64,000 bases of DNA. Origin: Imbricaverruca yamaguchii (lineage: Eukaryota; Arthropoda; Thecostraca; Neoverrucidae). Positions within the stretch are counted from its first letter, which is position 1. Every line of letters starts with the position of its first letter. The notes beneath the pieces were generated by a model that saw only the letters and a list, made by a program, of their open reading frames with translations, had not been told where the DNA came from and searched no databases. Positions 11,307 to 63,436 of this stretch are shown here, one piece after another. The translations under genes and the position numbers were made by a program. The DNA is taken from NCBI GenBank assembly GCA_034440575.1, contig JAOTOL010001476.1, positions 771,501 through 835,500 of the forward strand, given 5' to 3'.

Positions 11307-11567
11307 CGGCCGGCGCCCTCGCTCAGCCCGCCCCGCCCGCCCACGTCCGGCTTCCGGGCCCCGCCGCCGCAGCGACCGCCGCAGCAGCCGCAGCAGCGGC
11401 CGCCGCAGCAGCAGAACTTCCAGCCGTCGCCGCAGCAGTTCGGACCGGCGCCGCCGCCGCCGCGACCGCGACCGCCCTTCCGCGGCGGCGGCGGCGGCGG
11501 CGGCGGCCCGTTCGGCGGTCTGGGCGCGTTCGGCCTGCAGGGTCTCGGCCGGCTGTTCGGCCTGTAG
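861..11567 (+). CDS. Chorion-peroxidase-like animal heme peroxidase (gene-level, 5' partial)
   Basis: Nine exons (861-988, 1598-1724, 2644-2789, 3481-3634, 4334-4455, 5593-5732, 8036-8182, 8565-8724, 11106-11567) splice with matching phases to about 527 residues. Visible family motifs are GDNRASEQ (distal Arg and heme-linked Glu), [21 protein letters not shown] (proximal His), LNIQR-ARDHG, and DRFWYE. The family is secreted, oxidises substrates with H2O2, and in arthropods cross-links tyrosines in chorion and cuticle or serves cell adhesion. The C-terminal Cys-rich part (CTRCSCSNG, then VTNCQQL and CRVQCLSEL) fits arthropod chorion-type members. The signal peptide and the Asp-His distal motif must lie upstream of the window. 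The Gly/Pro/Gln-rich tail is unusual. The gene is convergent with the chitinase. The family call is firm; the exact orthology is not. Confidence 0.9.
1375..1484 (+). repeat. Two tandem copies of a 54-bp unit
   Basis: CTATTGTGGGGGAGCATTCA and the following bases to GAGCCTGCAA occur twice in direct succession with one or two substitutions. The repeat sits in the intron about 110 bp before the next acceptor. Confidence 0.8.
1598..1724 (+). CDS. Peroxidase exon: HITYNEFLP
   Basis: The acceptor is GGCATGTCAG|GTG and the donor is CAAAG|GTCAGT; phase 0 in, phase 1 out. It encodes [23 protein letters not shown], and a short NAMQLYDL tail. Most family members have EARR where VGRK stands here. Joined to exon 861-988 it reads [20 protein letters not shown], matching family order and spacing. 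Confidence 0.9.
1740..2045 (+). repeat. Minisatellite (GTGTATTACACTCCGACAC)
   Basis: Tandem units contain TGGTGTATTACACTCCGACA with variable CGCGACGTATCG or CCGACACAC spacers. The array begins about 15 bp after the donor of exon 1598-1724. Open frames through it are by-products of the repeat. Confidence 0.85.
2508..2643 (+). repeat. Two-copy repeat abutting a splice acceptor
   Basis: The segment GACGTTGCCATGGCTACAGG plus CTACGACGA is present twice (about 2538 and 2599). The second copy ends within a few bases of the acceptor CAGCGCTGCAG|TG of the next peroxidase exon. Confidence 0.7.
2644..2789 (+). CDS. Peroxidase exon: proximal histidine
   Basis: The acceptor is GCGCTGCAG|TG and the donor is TTCGAC|GTGAGT; phase 1 in, phase 0 out. 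It encodes [20 protein letters not shown] and then FNSDMLFD. The His of FRFGHS is the proximal heme ligand in this family. The link between the preceding exon and this one is a little shorter than usual, so a very small extra exon could have been missed. Confidence 0.9.
2790..3480 (+). other. Peroxidase intron without recognised features
   Basis: The sequence is AT-richer than its neighbours. I see no ORF with family similarity and no repeat in this stretch. Confidence 0.6.
3481..3634 (+). CDS. Peroxidase exon ending in LNIQR
   Basis: The acceptor is CTGACCTCAG|GTC and the donor is CAGAGGG|GTGAGT; phase 0 in, phase 1 out. It encodes [11 protein letters not shown], a middle [11 protein letters not shown], and [11 protein letters not shown]. 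The Asn of LNIQR is the residue that hydrogen-bonds the proximal His in mammalian homologues. The 3' 30 or so bases together with the donor are repeated many times downstream, so the true donor could be a later in-frame copy. Confidence 0.88.
3600..4135 (+). repeat. 54-bp minisatellite of exon end plus donor
   Basis: About ten units each carry CTCGACCTGGTATCYCTCAA, CATCCAGAGGGGTGAGTG and a TAGCGCTGTACTTGGC spacer. Each unit therefore repeats the last codons of exon 3481-3634 and an intact GTGAGT donor. The unit is 18 codons long and the frame stays open through about five copies. A unit near 3840 is shortened and shifts the frame. Confidence 0.95.
4334..4455 (+). CDS. Peroxidase exon: ARDHG
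   Basis: The acceptor is CTCCTCCGCAG|CA and the donor is AAGCAG|GTCAGC; phase 1 in, phase 0 out. With the previous exon's last G it reads [14 protein letters not shown], a hallmark of animal heme peroxidases. [13 protein letters not shown] follows. Confidence 0.92.
4456..4964 (+). other. Peroxidase intron, no feature recognised
   Basis: Short open frames here show no family similarity. A brief CATATACATATATATACAC run is near 4543. Confidence 0.5.
4965..5139 (-). repeat. tRNA-derived SINE, copy 2
   Basis: Read on the minus strand: GGGGGCGCGGTAGCTCGGTT, an ATCTTGATCGCAAGAT segment and a GGTTCGAATCTC box B, followed by the body with CCACCCGCGACCAATCGGCG. It matches the copy at 171-345 over head and body, which lies in the opposite orientation. 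Confidence 0.72.
5375..5625 (+). repeat. Minisatellite of acceptor plus exon start
   Basis: Four to five units of about 58 bp contain ACCTGACCCGCAG|GTGTACG followed by CCAATGTGGACGACATTGAC. The last unit is the real acceptor and start of exon 5593-5732. The earlier copies are progressively diverged; the first lacks the AG. Confidence 0.92.
5593..5732 (+). CDS. Peroxidase exon: GGLSE...DRFW
   Basis: The acceptor is GACCCGCAG|GTG and the donor is CGCTTCTG|GTAAGT; phase 0 in, phase 2 out. It encodes [29 protein letters not shown] and KKCDRF. The Trp codon is split across the junction with exon 8036-8182, giving DRFWYE. Confidence 0.92.
5733..6182 (+). other. Peroxidase intron with short GAGTCA-type repeats
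   Basis: Repeated words of the type GGTGAGTCAGAGTCACTGGT occur at about 5750-5840 just after the donor. Nothing else is recognised before the large array starting at 6183. Confidence 0.5.
6183..8035 (+). repeat. 1.85-kb minisatellite of tandem CAG|GT sites
   Basis: The long unit (44 bp) contains CCTTGTCCGTCCTGCCGCCAG|GTATGG plus CCTCCACAG|GTATG. The short unit (29 bp) lacks the second part. Towards the 3' end the unit changes to TGCCCCCGCAG|GTATGC. The last copy is the real acceptor of exon 8036-8182. Every unit holds one or two pyrimidine-rich CAG|GT sites. The long minus-strand frames (up to about 700 codons) are products of the repeat. Confidence 0.97.
8036..8182 (+). CDS. Peroxidase exon: [12 protein letters not shown]
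   Basis: The acceptor is TGCCGCCAG|GTACGAG and the donor is GACTTCCT|GTGAGT; phase 2 in, phase 2 out. It encodes [20 protein letters not shown] and [16 protein letters not shown]. This is the final helical part of the peroxidase domain. Confidence 0.93.
8183..8564 (+). other. Short peroxidase intron
   Basis: No repeat or gene is seen between GTGAGT at 8183 and the acceptor TTCCGCGCAG at 8564. Confidence 0.6.
8565..8724 (+). CDS. Peroxidase exon: Cys-rich C-terminal region
   Basis: The acceptor is TTCCGCGCAG|GAATCC and the donor is AATGGG|GTCAGT; phase 2 in, phase 0 out. It encodes [20 protein letters not shown] and then [23 protein letters not shown]. The block follows the end of the peroxidase domain and resembles the short Cys-rich tails of arthropod chorion peroxidases. 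Confidence 0.88.
8725..11105 (+). other. Last peroxidase intron with dispersed repeats
   Basis: No exon is recognised. A G-run lies near 9556. A roughly 360-bp segment is tandemly duplicated (10136-10490 and 10496-10800), and a related segment recurs at 15070-15297. Short open frames have no supporting similarity. Confidence 0.6.
10136..10800 (+). repeat. Tandem duplication of a dispersed repeat
   Basis: Both halves contain CATCAAACAAGTC, CAAGAACACTTCC, TTTTGCCAATATACGGG, a TTTGTGGT(C/G)TG(G/C) segment, TTGCTTTAA and an AACA(A)TGGCGT segment. A third diverged copy of the downstream part lies at 15070-15297, ending in the same GGGTGGGCG...CCAGGGCG...GTGTTA border. Confidence 0.7.
11106..11567 (+). 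CDS. Peroxidase terminal exon with poly-Gly and Pro/Gln tail
   Basis: The acceptor is TTCCGCTGCAG|CAAACC, phase 0, and the stop is TAG at 11565-11567. The first 40 or so residues complete the Cys-rich region ([27 protein letters not shown]). A run of about 30 glycines interrupted by one serine follows, then a Pro/Gln-rich stretch ([14 protein letters not shown]), a second Gly run, and the end [16 protein letters not shown]. Other frames through the GGC repeat give poly-Ala or poly-Arg and are shadows. Confidence 0.87.
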
Positions 11568-12760
11568 AGCGCCGCCGGCGACGAACGCGTCCGCGTGACC
11601 TGGCCGCAGGCGTGACGTCGTCTGCGCCTGGTCTGCGCGACAAGTAGAGCCGCACGACGGCGACTAGATGCGGACCACAGCCGGGGTCGCTCCCGGCCCC
11701 TGACTGGTCGCTGAGTGTACATCGCGCACGGGCGGTGCTCAACGACAGCGGCCGGACCTGCGGCACGTCCGGCGCCGCGCTCGTCTCGGGAGAAGCGGCA
11801 CACCGTCGCGATCCCAGACGTTTTGGAAACATTGAGCCGCGGCGAACCTCCACGGCGCCGTCCGTGGTCCGCGGCGAACTTACTAACGCGGCGGACCGGC
11901 CTTCCCTGCGATCCGAGTGCTAGTGGGCGCCGACCTTCTCCAGTGATCCGAGCTCCCGACGTTCACGTTCCAAGCACTCAGGCGCCTCCGATGCCTCGAG
12001 CACGCGCGCGTTCCTACCACTCGGCAGCCCACGCCTGGTCCACCACCGAAGCGTCCGAGCGTCGACCGCGCGCGGAGCGAGACGGTCCTGCTTTTTTCAT
12101 TCAGGTAGGTCGGCGACGGCGAGTGCGTGTGAGTAGCATTAAGGAGGTGGCTGCGGCCGGCGCGGCGCCAGCAGCCATCGGACCCGACATTAATGCTCAA
12201 TCATTGTGATAGCTGGGCGATCGTGCGCACGGCGTCCCGTGCGCCAGTGTAGGTGTGCGCCAGTGGACGAGTGCGCCAGTGGACGAGTGCGCCAGTGAAC
12301 GAGTGCGCCAGTGGACGAGTGCGCCAGTGCGTGAGTGCGCCAGTGTGTGAGTGGGCGGGTTTTGTGTGCGTCCGGTCGTCCCGGGAGGCGCCAGGTGAGG
12401 TTGTGTCGTTTGCTTGTTGTCTGTTGCATGTTCGGTAGCACGTCATGAGTACTGCGCCGCGCCTGTCCCCACGTCGGGAGCGCGCGGAGGTGCCCAACAA
12501 CACCAAGCGCGTGTCCGAGGCCATGGTGTAGCTTAGGACGGTGTTCAGCGCGCGAGGAAGTGCCAGTGAAATGCGCTAGCATTCGCCGAAAACGTATGTC
12601 GCGCTAGCATCCTCCGTCAAAAGCCGGTCTAAAACAATCTCGAAAAGGTTTATCCCATGCGAATGTAACAACGATATGTATTCGTAAATAAAACGAGTCT
12701 ACCATTAGTCTACTACAATGCAATGCTGTGTGGTGTGAGAGAAAATAAACGGTATATATA
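11568..12760 (+). other. Probable 3' UTR of the peroxidase gene
   Basis: GC-rich sequence follows the stop. AATAAA words occur at 12687-12692 and 12744-12749 on the plus strand and are candidate polyadenylation signals. A small GTGCGCCAGTG-type repeat lies inside at about 12238-12350. The UTR length is inferred only from these signals. Confidence 0.4.
12238..12350 (+). repeat. Short minisatellite (GTGCGCCAGTGGACGA)
   Basis: About seven units of GCGCCAGTG plus GACGAGT or GAACGAGT follow each other. Confidence 0.85.
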
Positions 12761-14404
12761 TGCGATGGACGTGTTTTCGTCACTGCGTGCAACATACGAC
12801 ATGCTAACGCAGATAATATGAGGAAAATATTTTTGCTCATCAAATTATGAGAACTTTATGATATTTCGTTCAAGATCGGGATTTACCTTCGAACTACCAT
12901 GCATATCTGCACTTGGAAACTTTTCTTGACCGGACTTTATACACTCATGGAGCGCACGGAGTCCATTATTAGTTAGTATGGTGAAAGAAAGTCATACCTT
13001 TATGCATTTATGCATTTCAAACAGACAGCTCAGAATCAAGATGCTGGTTTTCGAGGGAGAACGGCCACGTGGACGGATGAAGTTCTGCTAGACCGAAATT
13101 TGGTGTAAAATATGCATCTTAAAGCTACTCGTGTCACTGGATCTTCTTCCAAGTTCCATTCAATCTACTATTCAAACATTGCATTAGCAGGTCACCATGC
13201 CTTCTCACCTTGGATGAGCAACAAAAGCCCTGCAATATTGCGACGCCTTGCTGATGACTACTCAATGCAACTTCTGGAGTGTATATTTAGTATTCGCCAT
13301 TGAGACCTTGCAAGGATCACAGATTCGCTGTGCCACCAAACCACTGACAGAGTCGAAAGATCGAGTGGTCATATCAGTGGTTGAGTTGCTACAGAAGTGG
13401 TCGGCTGGTCACATTGGTAGTCGGGTCGCTACAGGAATTGTCGGGTGGCCACAAGAATCATCGGGTGACCACAGGAATGGTCGGGGGACACGGGAGTCAT
13501 CCGGTGACTACAGAAATGATCGGGTTGCTATAGAACTGTTTTGGTGATCACATGAATCGTCTGGTAAACACAGGAATCATTGCGTGGCCACAGAAATGGT
13601 CAGGTCGCCATTATGCGTCAGAGCATGCACTCGATGAGAGGGGAGTTAGAGACTCTACTCTCATCGAGTCTCATCTAGAGACAGGTGACCGATGGTTCTG
13701 CAGTCGAAGCGCCCTTTCTCATGCCGTTGCACTGCTATTGGTTGAGCAGATGAAATGACTCAATTATTTACGAAGCAGTTGCTTTAAGCACCCTTAGAAC
13801 ATCGACAACATTATGCTGCAAGTGGGTTTACAATGTGGAGTTTTCAGTGCCAGTGCATGCATCCAAGGATTCGCCTATCCACAAAATATATTTTAGCTCG
13901 CATGCTAGCATTCATAATTTCTAATTCAACCGAAACGTTCATCTTGCCGAGTATTCAAAGCTAAGAGGCTGGGCAAGAGAGCCCAAGAGTCTGAGACAAT
14001 CCAAACTATCGGCAGAAACACTACCGAAGCTTTCACATTCCAAACACTTGGACACTTGTATTCCCCGGATAATTCACTTCAAATCTGTGGGATGAACATC
14101 CATCATTCCAACAGTTCCGTTGGAAGCTACTCCGCAACACTTCAGATGGTCTATGTGACTCATAGGTAGTTCGGTGTTTTCAATCCAAACGCGTACTGTT
14201 CATTTCTCTGATGCATGCAGTCTGAGTAAAACATATTTTAATACAACATGCTATGCTTCGATGGGAATGTGAAAAATTTCGCAAGATAGCGCGATTGGGT
14301 GTTATATGCTTTGCCGAGTTGTTACTGGTTGCACTGTAGAGTTTTACCCTCACTATCAGTAGGTATTGTGATGTTCTTGCAATCCATACCTACTGATAAT
14401 AGGC
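12761..14404. other. Intergenic sequence without recognised gene
   Basis: Weak repeats of GGTCGGGTGGCCACAGGAAT type occur at about 13385-13615, and a hairpin-forming CTCGATGAGAG / CTCTCATCGAG pair lies at about 13630-13667. Nothing else is supported. Confidence 0.5.
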
Positions 14405-15068
14405 ATGGATCCAGACACGCGCCCTGAAGGATCTCTGTTCATATTAACCCGTCCGTCTCGGGGGTGGGGGTCTTAAACCGCCCCCCTCAGGTTTTTCGCG
14501 GATAGCGGACGAACGGCGCGCGTCAACGCGCCCGAATTTGGCATACCTTTTCCCACATCAATTTGACATGCTGATTAAAATTTGTTAGGTCAGGTCGTCT
14601 AGGGTCAACGAGTTAGTGAAGGTCAAGTGAGGTTACCTCCAAACAAAAATTCAACCAGTCGTCACGCTTTAACGGATACAGATATTTTAATGAAACTTTC
14701 ACCGTTTGCTTATCTTCACGGATGCAACAAAACGTACGAGTGGAATGTTTCTCTTCTTTTCGTTTTTGACTACATATAAATTTTGCATATTTGCGAAATT
14801 GCAGTTCAAATACAGGATTCTGGCTAAAGTAAGCATTTTTTATTTGGGAGAGTTGACTTCCAACAACGTTTCTCGGTCTGATCTACCCATTGGAAAAGGA
14901 AAATTAATAAAAACTTCAAAACTCAAAATTTCCAAATTTCAAAAAATACCATCTTTATTTTTGGGGGGCCACAAACAATTATAGACCCGGTCGATTTCGC
15001 TGTCTTTTTCTCATTCCAAATGAATTTTGTTTCTTCATATATCCCCCAAAATGAACTCCCCAGAGTCA
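14405..15068 (+). repeat. Dispersed element, copy 1
   Basis: The segment shares many blocks with the reverse complement of 37500-38345. Shared blocks include CGTCTCGGGGG near one end, the GGTCAACGAGTTAGT region, GCAACAAAACGTACGAGTG, TTTTTGACTACATATAAATT, the CCATTGGAAAAGGAAAATTA block, and ATATCCCCCAAAATGAACTC at the other end. No coding capacity is seen, so it is likely a non-autonomous mobile element. Confidence 0.75.
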
Positions 15069-15069
15069 T

Positions 15070-15297
15070 TTTGGGGATCTTTGTGGTCTGGCGCTGCGAT
15101 TTTGTTTTCTTTAACGGCCTCCAACTCGAAAAATGTTCTGCCTATTTTCATTTTTGTTCCTGCTTTAGGCTACGTGCCAGTCATTTCTAAGCAGATACAC
15201 AAATAATGGCGTATATCCGCAGGCAAAATCTGGAATTATGTACAAAAAACCGGAGGGGTGGGCGAATTTCGCCTCCTACCCATCCAGGGCGCGTGTT
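15070..15297 (+). repeat. Third copy of the 10.1-10.8 kb repeat
   Basis: It contains TTTGTGGTCTGGCGC, CAACTCGAAAAAT, a TAAGCAGATACACAAA segment and ATGGCGTATATCCG, matching the copies around 10260-10490 and 10630-10800. Confidence 0.7.
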
Positions 15298-15745
15298 AAG
15301 CACGCCACCTAGCGGTGCACGCTACACCTCTATATGGCCGGCGGTGAACGCTACACCTCTATATGGCCGTGGTGAACGCTACACCTCTACATTTCCGGCT
15401 ATGAACACTACTACTCTATATGGCCGGCGGTGAACGCTACACCTCTACATTTCCGGCTATGAACACTACTACTCTATATGGCCGCCGGTGAACGCTACAC
15501 CTCTACATTTCCGGCGGTGAACGATACACCTCTATATGGCCGGCGGTGAACGCTACACCTCTACATTTCCGGCGGTGAACGATATACCTCTATATGGCCG
15601 GCAGTAAATGCTACACTTCTATATGGCCGGTGGTGAACTGTACACCTGTATACGGCCGGCAGTACTTTCTCAGTTGGCAGGTCCTGCCCTGTACACCTGT
15701 ATACGGCCGGCAGTACTTTCTCAGTTGGCAGGTCCTGCCGCACAA
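15298..15745 (+). repeat. Minisatellite (GGCGGTGAACGCTACACCTC)
   Basis: Units of about 28 bp containing TATATGGCC or TACATTTCC run to about 15650. Two larger copies of CTGTATACGGCCGGCAGTAC plus TTTCTCAGTTGGCAGGTCCT close the region. Confidence 0.9.
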
Positions 15746-16977
15746 TTTTCCAGTAACAATAACATGCCGTCAAACCGTCCCGTTTATTGTTAACAACCGT
15801 CAACTAGTGCGTCGAGGCACTACCATGCAGCATGGCAGCGACCCATGCAACATTGCAGCGAGCACAGCACACAGCGTTCATCCCGGACCGTGGTGTTCTG
15901 GAGCACTGGAACACCGGAGCACTCTGGAGCACATTCCTCACTCTGTATGCCGTTCTGCATTCCGGAGCGAGTAGCTCGCTCCCGCAGACGCACTCCGAAA
16001 AATCGAGCTATTCCTGCGACACACCCTCGTGATTTCCACGCACAGCGGCCACGCAGCGGTGATGAGACATTCGCACCGTTCAGACACGAGAGCGAGTCAG
16101 ACCCGCCATTTGTCCACATTTGCATGTGCAAATCGTAAAGATAGGTGACGAATACGCTCCTCACAAATGGCGTGGCGATAGTTCACGCCTCTCGTGTGTC
16201 TGTATATATCGATATTTATCGGTATCCGTGTTCTAGCGTCCGATAGCACGTCTTAACAGCTCTCGCTCGCACGCGAGTGCGTGTCGGCAGCCTCACAGGG
16301 CCTGCGCGGTGCGCCGCTCTGGCGGGAGTTCGTCCTGCCCCGGGCTGCCAGAGACAGGTGCGGCTGGTGCGGTGCAGCACGCTTCGCGCTCCGCCGGTCG
16401 GATGGCGTGTAGGCGTAGTGTCGGCGTAGTGTCGGTGTGGTGTCGGTGTGGTGTCGGCGTGGTGTCGGACGGCGCGCTGCACCGGCCGACTGTTGTGTAC
16501 CGGCGGCTGGTCCGGTACCTCTGTACCGCAGGCCGGTACTTCTGTACACCAGCACGGTAGTGGCGGCTCTGGGCGGGCGGCTGCCGCTGATCAATATATC
16601 GAGGGTACCAGCAAATTGAATACAATTCAAAAAGGAATTCAGAACGGCAAGCTATGCGAACAGTAGATGACAGTCTATGAATCACCTTGAGTTCGTGTTC
16701 TGTTATGCTTGGCAGTTTTGAAACAGCCAAGGCGCATAAAATACTAATATGTTGACGTCGCTGGTGCCGGATAATATCAGTGCGTCACGTTATCCGCCCA
16801 GCGTTACTTTCACGGTGCCATGCTCTCAGAATGAAGAACGACCGGCTTCAAAACTCCAGTCGGGGCTTCTGTCTTTTGCAACGCCAACCTTCACGTTCAT
16901 TCCGGCGCCCTGCCCTCCGAACGTGACAGGTCAGTCGGGTCGCGAGGTCACGAGGTCACGAGTTCACAGATCGGGGG
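15746..16977. other. Intergenic sequence and probable chitinase 3' UTR
   Basis: A short GTGTCGG(C/T)GTGGT-type repeat is at 16405-16470. No gene is recognised. The part next to 16977 must hold the chitinase 3' UTR. I see no clear polyadenylation signal close to the stop. Confidence 0.4.
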
Positions 16978-60135
<43,158 letters not shown>

Positions 60136-60170
60136 CTGCGGCACGGTCATTGGTCAGTGGTGACGTCACA

Positions 60171-60997
<827 letters not shown>

Positions 60998-61516
60998 CCA
61001 CCTCCCAGTAGGCACTGATTACAGTACCACGTGAGAGTTACCACACCAGGGGTCTGCAGCCCACCTCCCAGTAGGTACTGACTACGGTACCACGTGAGCG
61101 TTACCACACCAGGGGTCTGCAGCCCACCTCCCAGTAGGTACTGACTACGGTACCACGTGAGCGTTACCACACCAGGGATCTGCAGCCCACCTCCCAGTAG
61201 GTACTGACTACGGTACCACGTGAGCGTTACCACACCAGGGGTCTGCAGCCCACCTCCCAGTAGGCACTGATTACAGTACCACATGAGCGTTACCACACCA
61301 GGGGTCTGCAGCCCACCTCCCAGTAGGCACTGATTACAGTACCACGTGAGCGTTACCACCGAGGGGTCTGCAGCCCACCTCCCAGTAGGTACCGACTCGG
61401 TTCCAAGTGTGTTACAGTACCACGTGAGCGTTACCACACTAGGGATCTGCACCCCACCTCCCAGTAGGTACTGACTACGGTACCACGTGAGCGTTACCAC
61501 ACCAGGGGTCTGCAGC
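60998..61516 (+). repeat. 64-bp minisatellite, left part
   Basis: Eight units contain CCCACCTCCCAGTAGGTACT, ACGGTACCACGTGAGCGTTA and CCACACCAGGGGTCTGCAG. The array resumes at 62028 after an insertion. Confidence 0.95.
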
Positions 61517-62027
61517 CCTGGTGTGGTATATCAGGACCTTCTTCGCTTTTATAACATGACATCTGTGTCCACTCGTCGCATACAATCCGACATCATATTC
61601 TTACGAAATGTTTTATGTGGCAGGACAGACTCATCAATGTTACTGCAAAACTTTGGATTAAGTGTCCCAGTCAGGAGAAATAGGCAACCTGTTTTATTCC
61701 ATGTACCGTATGCACGTGTAGAAACCATTAGGCGCGGCTTGTTTAACAGATTATTGAGAGTAGCGAACGCATTTTTAGCGATGACACCGAGTGCGGACAT
61801 CTTCACAGACTCGCTGAATACATTTAAGACACAGGTGGTGAGATACTGTGCTGCGTCACACGCTCACATCTGAGACGCGGAGCCATCTGACATCGACGAG
61901 TTCTGACAACCGTTTGCCTGTTTTAACTGAAAACTATTCACCTGTTCTGTGTACGTTTTTAACTACTGACTTCTCCTGTAAAGGGCACAATATGCTGTTG
62001 GAGATTGTGGACAATAAACCAATAAAC
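61517..62027 (+). mobile_element. 5'-truncated LINE 3' end nested in the minisatellite
   Basis: The plus strand encodes a reverse-transcriptase C-terminal tail: STRRIQSDIIFLRNVLCGRT, LSVPVRRNRQPVLFHVPYAR, RGLFNRLLRVANAF, DSLNTFKTQVVRYC, with a stop at about 61873. A 3' UTR follows, ending in AATAAACCAATAAAC. The minisatellite flanks it on both sides. Confidence 0.78.
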
Positions 62028-62150
62028 CAGCCCACCTCCCAGTAGGTACTGACTACGGTACCACGTGAGCGTTACCCCACCAGGGTCTGCAGCCCACCTC
62101 CCAGTAGGTACTGTTAGGTACCGACTCCAGTTCCAAGTGTGCGTTACCAC
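62028..62150 (+). repeat. 64-bp minisatellite, right part
   Basis: Two diverged units (CAGCCCACCTCCCAGTAGGT) continue the array interrupted at 61516. Confidence 0.9.
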
Positions 62151-62449
62151 ATTTTTGTGTTGCGGCACCTGCACGAATCTGTACACTAATCAATTTAATC
62201 TTGGCGTTTGCAAACACACATTTGCAGGTAATGGAGATAGTGTGTAGAAGCTGTAAGAGAAATGTGTGGCGAGGTTAAGGCAATACAATACTCAAGGAAG
62301 AAGTCGGCATGGGGCACTCTTGTATTTCGTGCATAGTTTCTTGTAAAGTCCACCACTTTTCACCCGGCCACTCACAAAAACTTCTCCCTCGATTGGATTG
62401 TGGCTTTACGACGCACTCAGCAGCGAGGCCACACCGCGTCGCCTGCCTC
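62151..62449 (-). other. Spacer, nothing recognised
   Basis: No exon or repeat is seen. Confidence 0.5.
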
Positions 62450-62543
62450 TCACCCTGGCAGGAAGGGCGGGCACCGCGGGGAATCGAACCCCGTACCTCT
62501 GGCTTGCCAGACGATCAGCTTCACCACTGAGCTACCGACGCCC
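62450..62543 (-). repeat. tRNA-derived SINE head, second family
   Basis: The minus strand reads GGCGTCGGTAGCTCAGTGGT (box A) and GGGGTTCGATTCCCC (perfect T-arm). The acceptor and anticodon stems do not pair in a tRNA register, so this is a SINE-like relic and not a tRNA gene. Confidence 0.6.
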
Positions 62544-63436
62544 ACAAAAGCTTCTCCTTGAAGAGCTGTATTTTCAGGTACAACTTCGCTAACAATTATC
62601 ACTCCCGCGAACATCTGAGAAAATGACCCTTTGCGACGGCTTGGATGACGTATTGCAAGCTGGAAGTGCGCCATTGGCCTTGGAGAACAGCCAGAATACG
62701 ACTATTCAGCTATTCAGAACAACTCTTACATTTGTACCGAAGAGGTCGCAGAGGAAGCCAGGGGTGAACAAAACGTCACGAATGTCTAATTTACTATAAA
62801 GCCAACCAATTACGACTATGAATGGGTATAAACAGCGCTCCTGCATACGACCTTGGAACACCCCATCAATGAAACTCCTCGCTTACTAACACTGCGCACG
62901 TGTAATGATAATATGAAAAACTGCAAGATATATTATATTATTCAGCTTCGCAATCACATAATCCCAAAACTATTATGCAGCTTTGCTATCATAGAACTGC
63001 AAACAAATTTATGAATAGCACTTCACTTTGTTTGTCAAATCACTTCCTGAAAACTATATTCTAAAGCATATCCATTACTCATTTTATTTAGACGCCTTTT
63101 ATTTACCAGCCACCCTCTGTGCTCAACCAGACGGCGATAAAAATGAAAAAAAATGTTTGTTGAATGTTTGAATGCTTAAAAAAAGGACGAAACGCGTGTG
63201 ACTCCGTTTGTAACTAGAATGAAATCAAAACCGAAATGAAATTAAAGAAAATAAATGGGCTTTACAAACATATTGAGTTGTATACATGTTTCTTTCTCTC
63301 TTTTCTTCTTTCCTTGTGACACCCCAGTCTGGGTCCAGATGAGAAAAGGTGAAAAATATACTGGTATCGGAATCAGGTTAATTAGGTGAAACAGAAAACT
63401 GAGACAAGGTAAGGTAGGAATCTAAGGAGTATTACG
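62544..63436. other. AT-rich sequence without recognised gene
   Basis: No chitinase exon with the DxxDxDxE motif is seen on the minus strand here. Confidence 0.5.

Noticed and set aside
62450..62543. Functional tRNA gene
   Set aside because: The box elements and T-arm are good, but the acceptor and anticodon stems do not form in the correct register.
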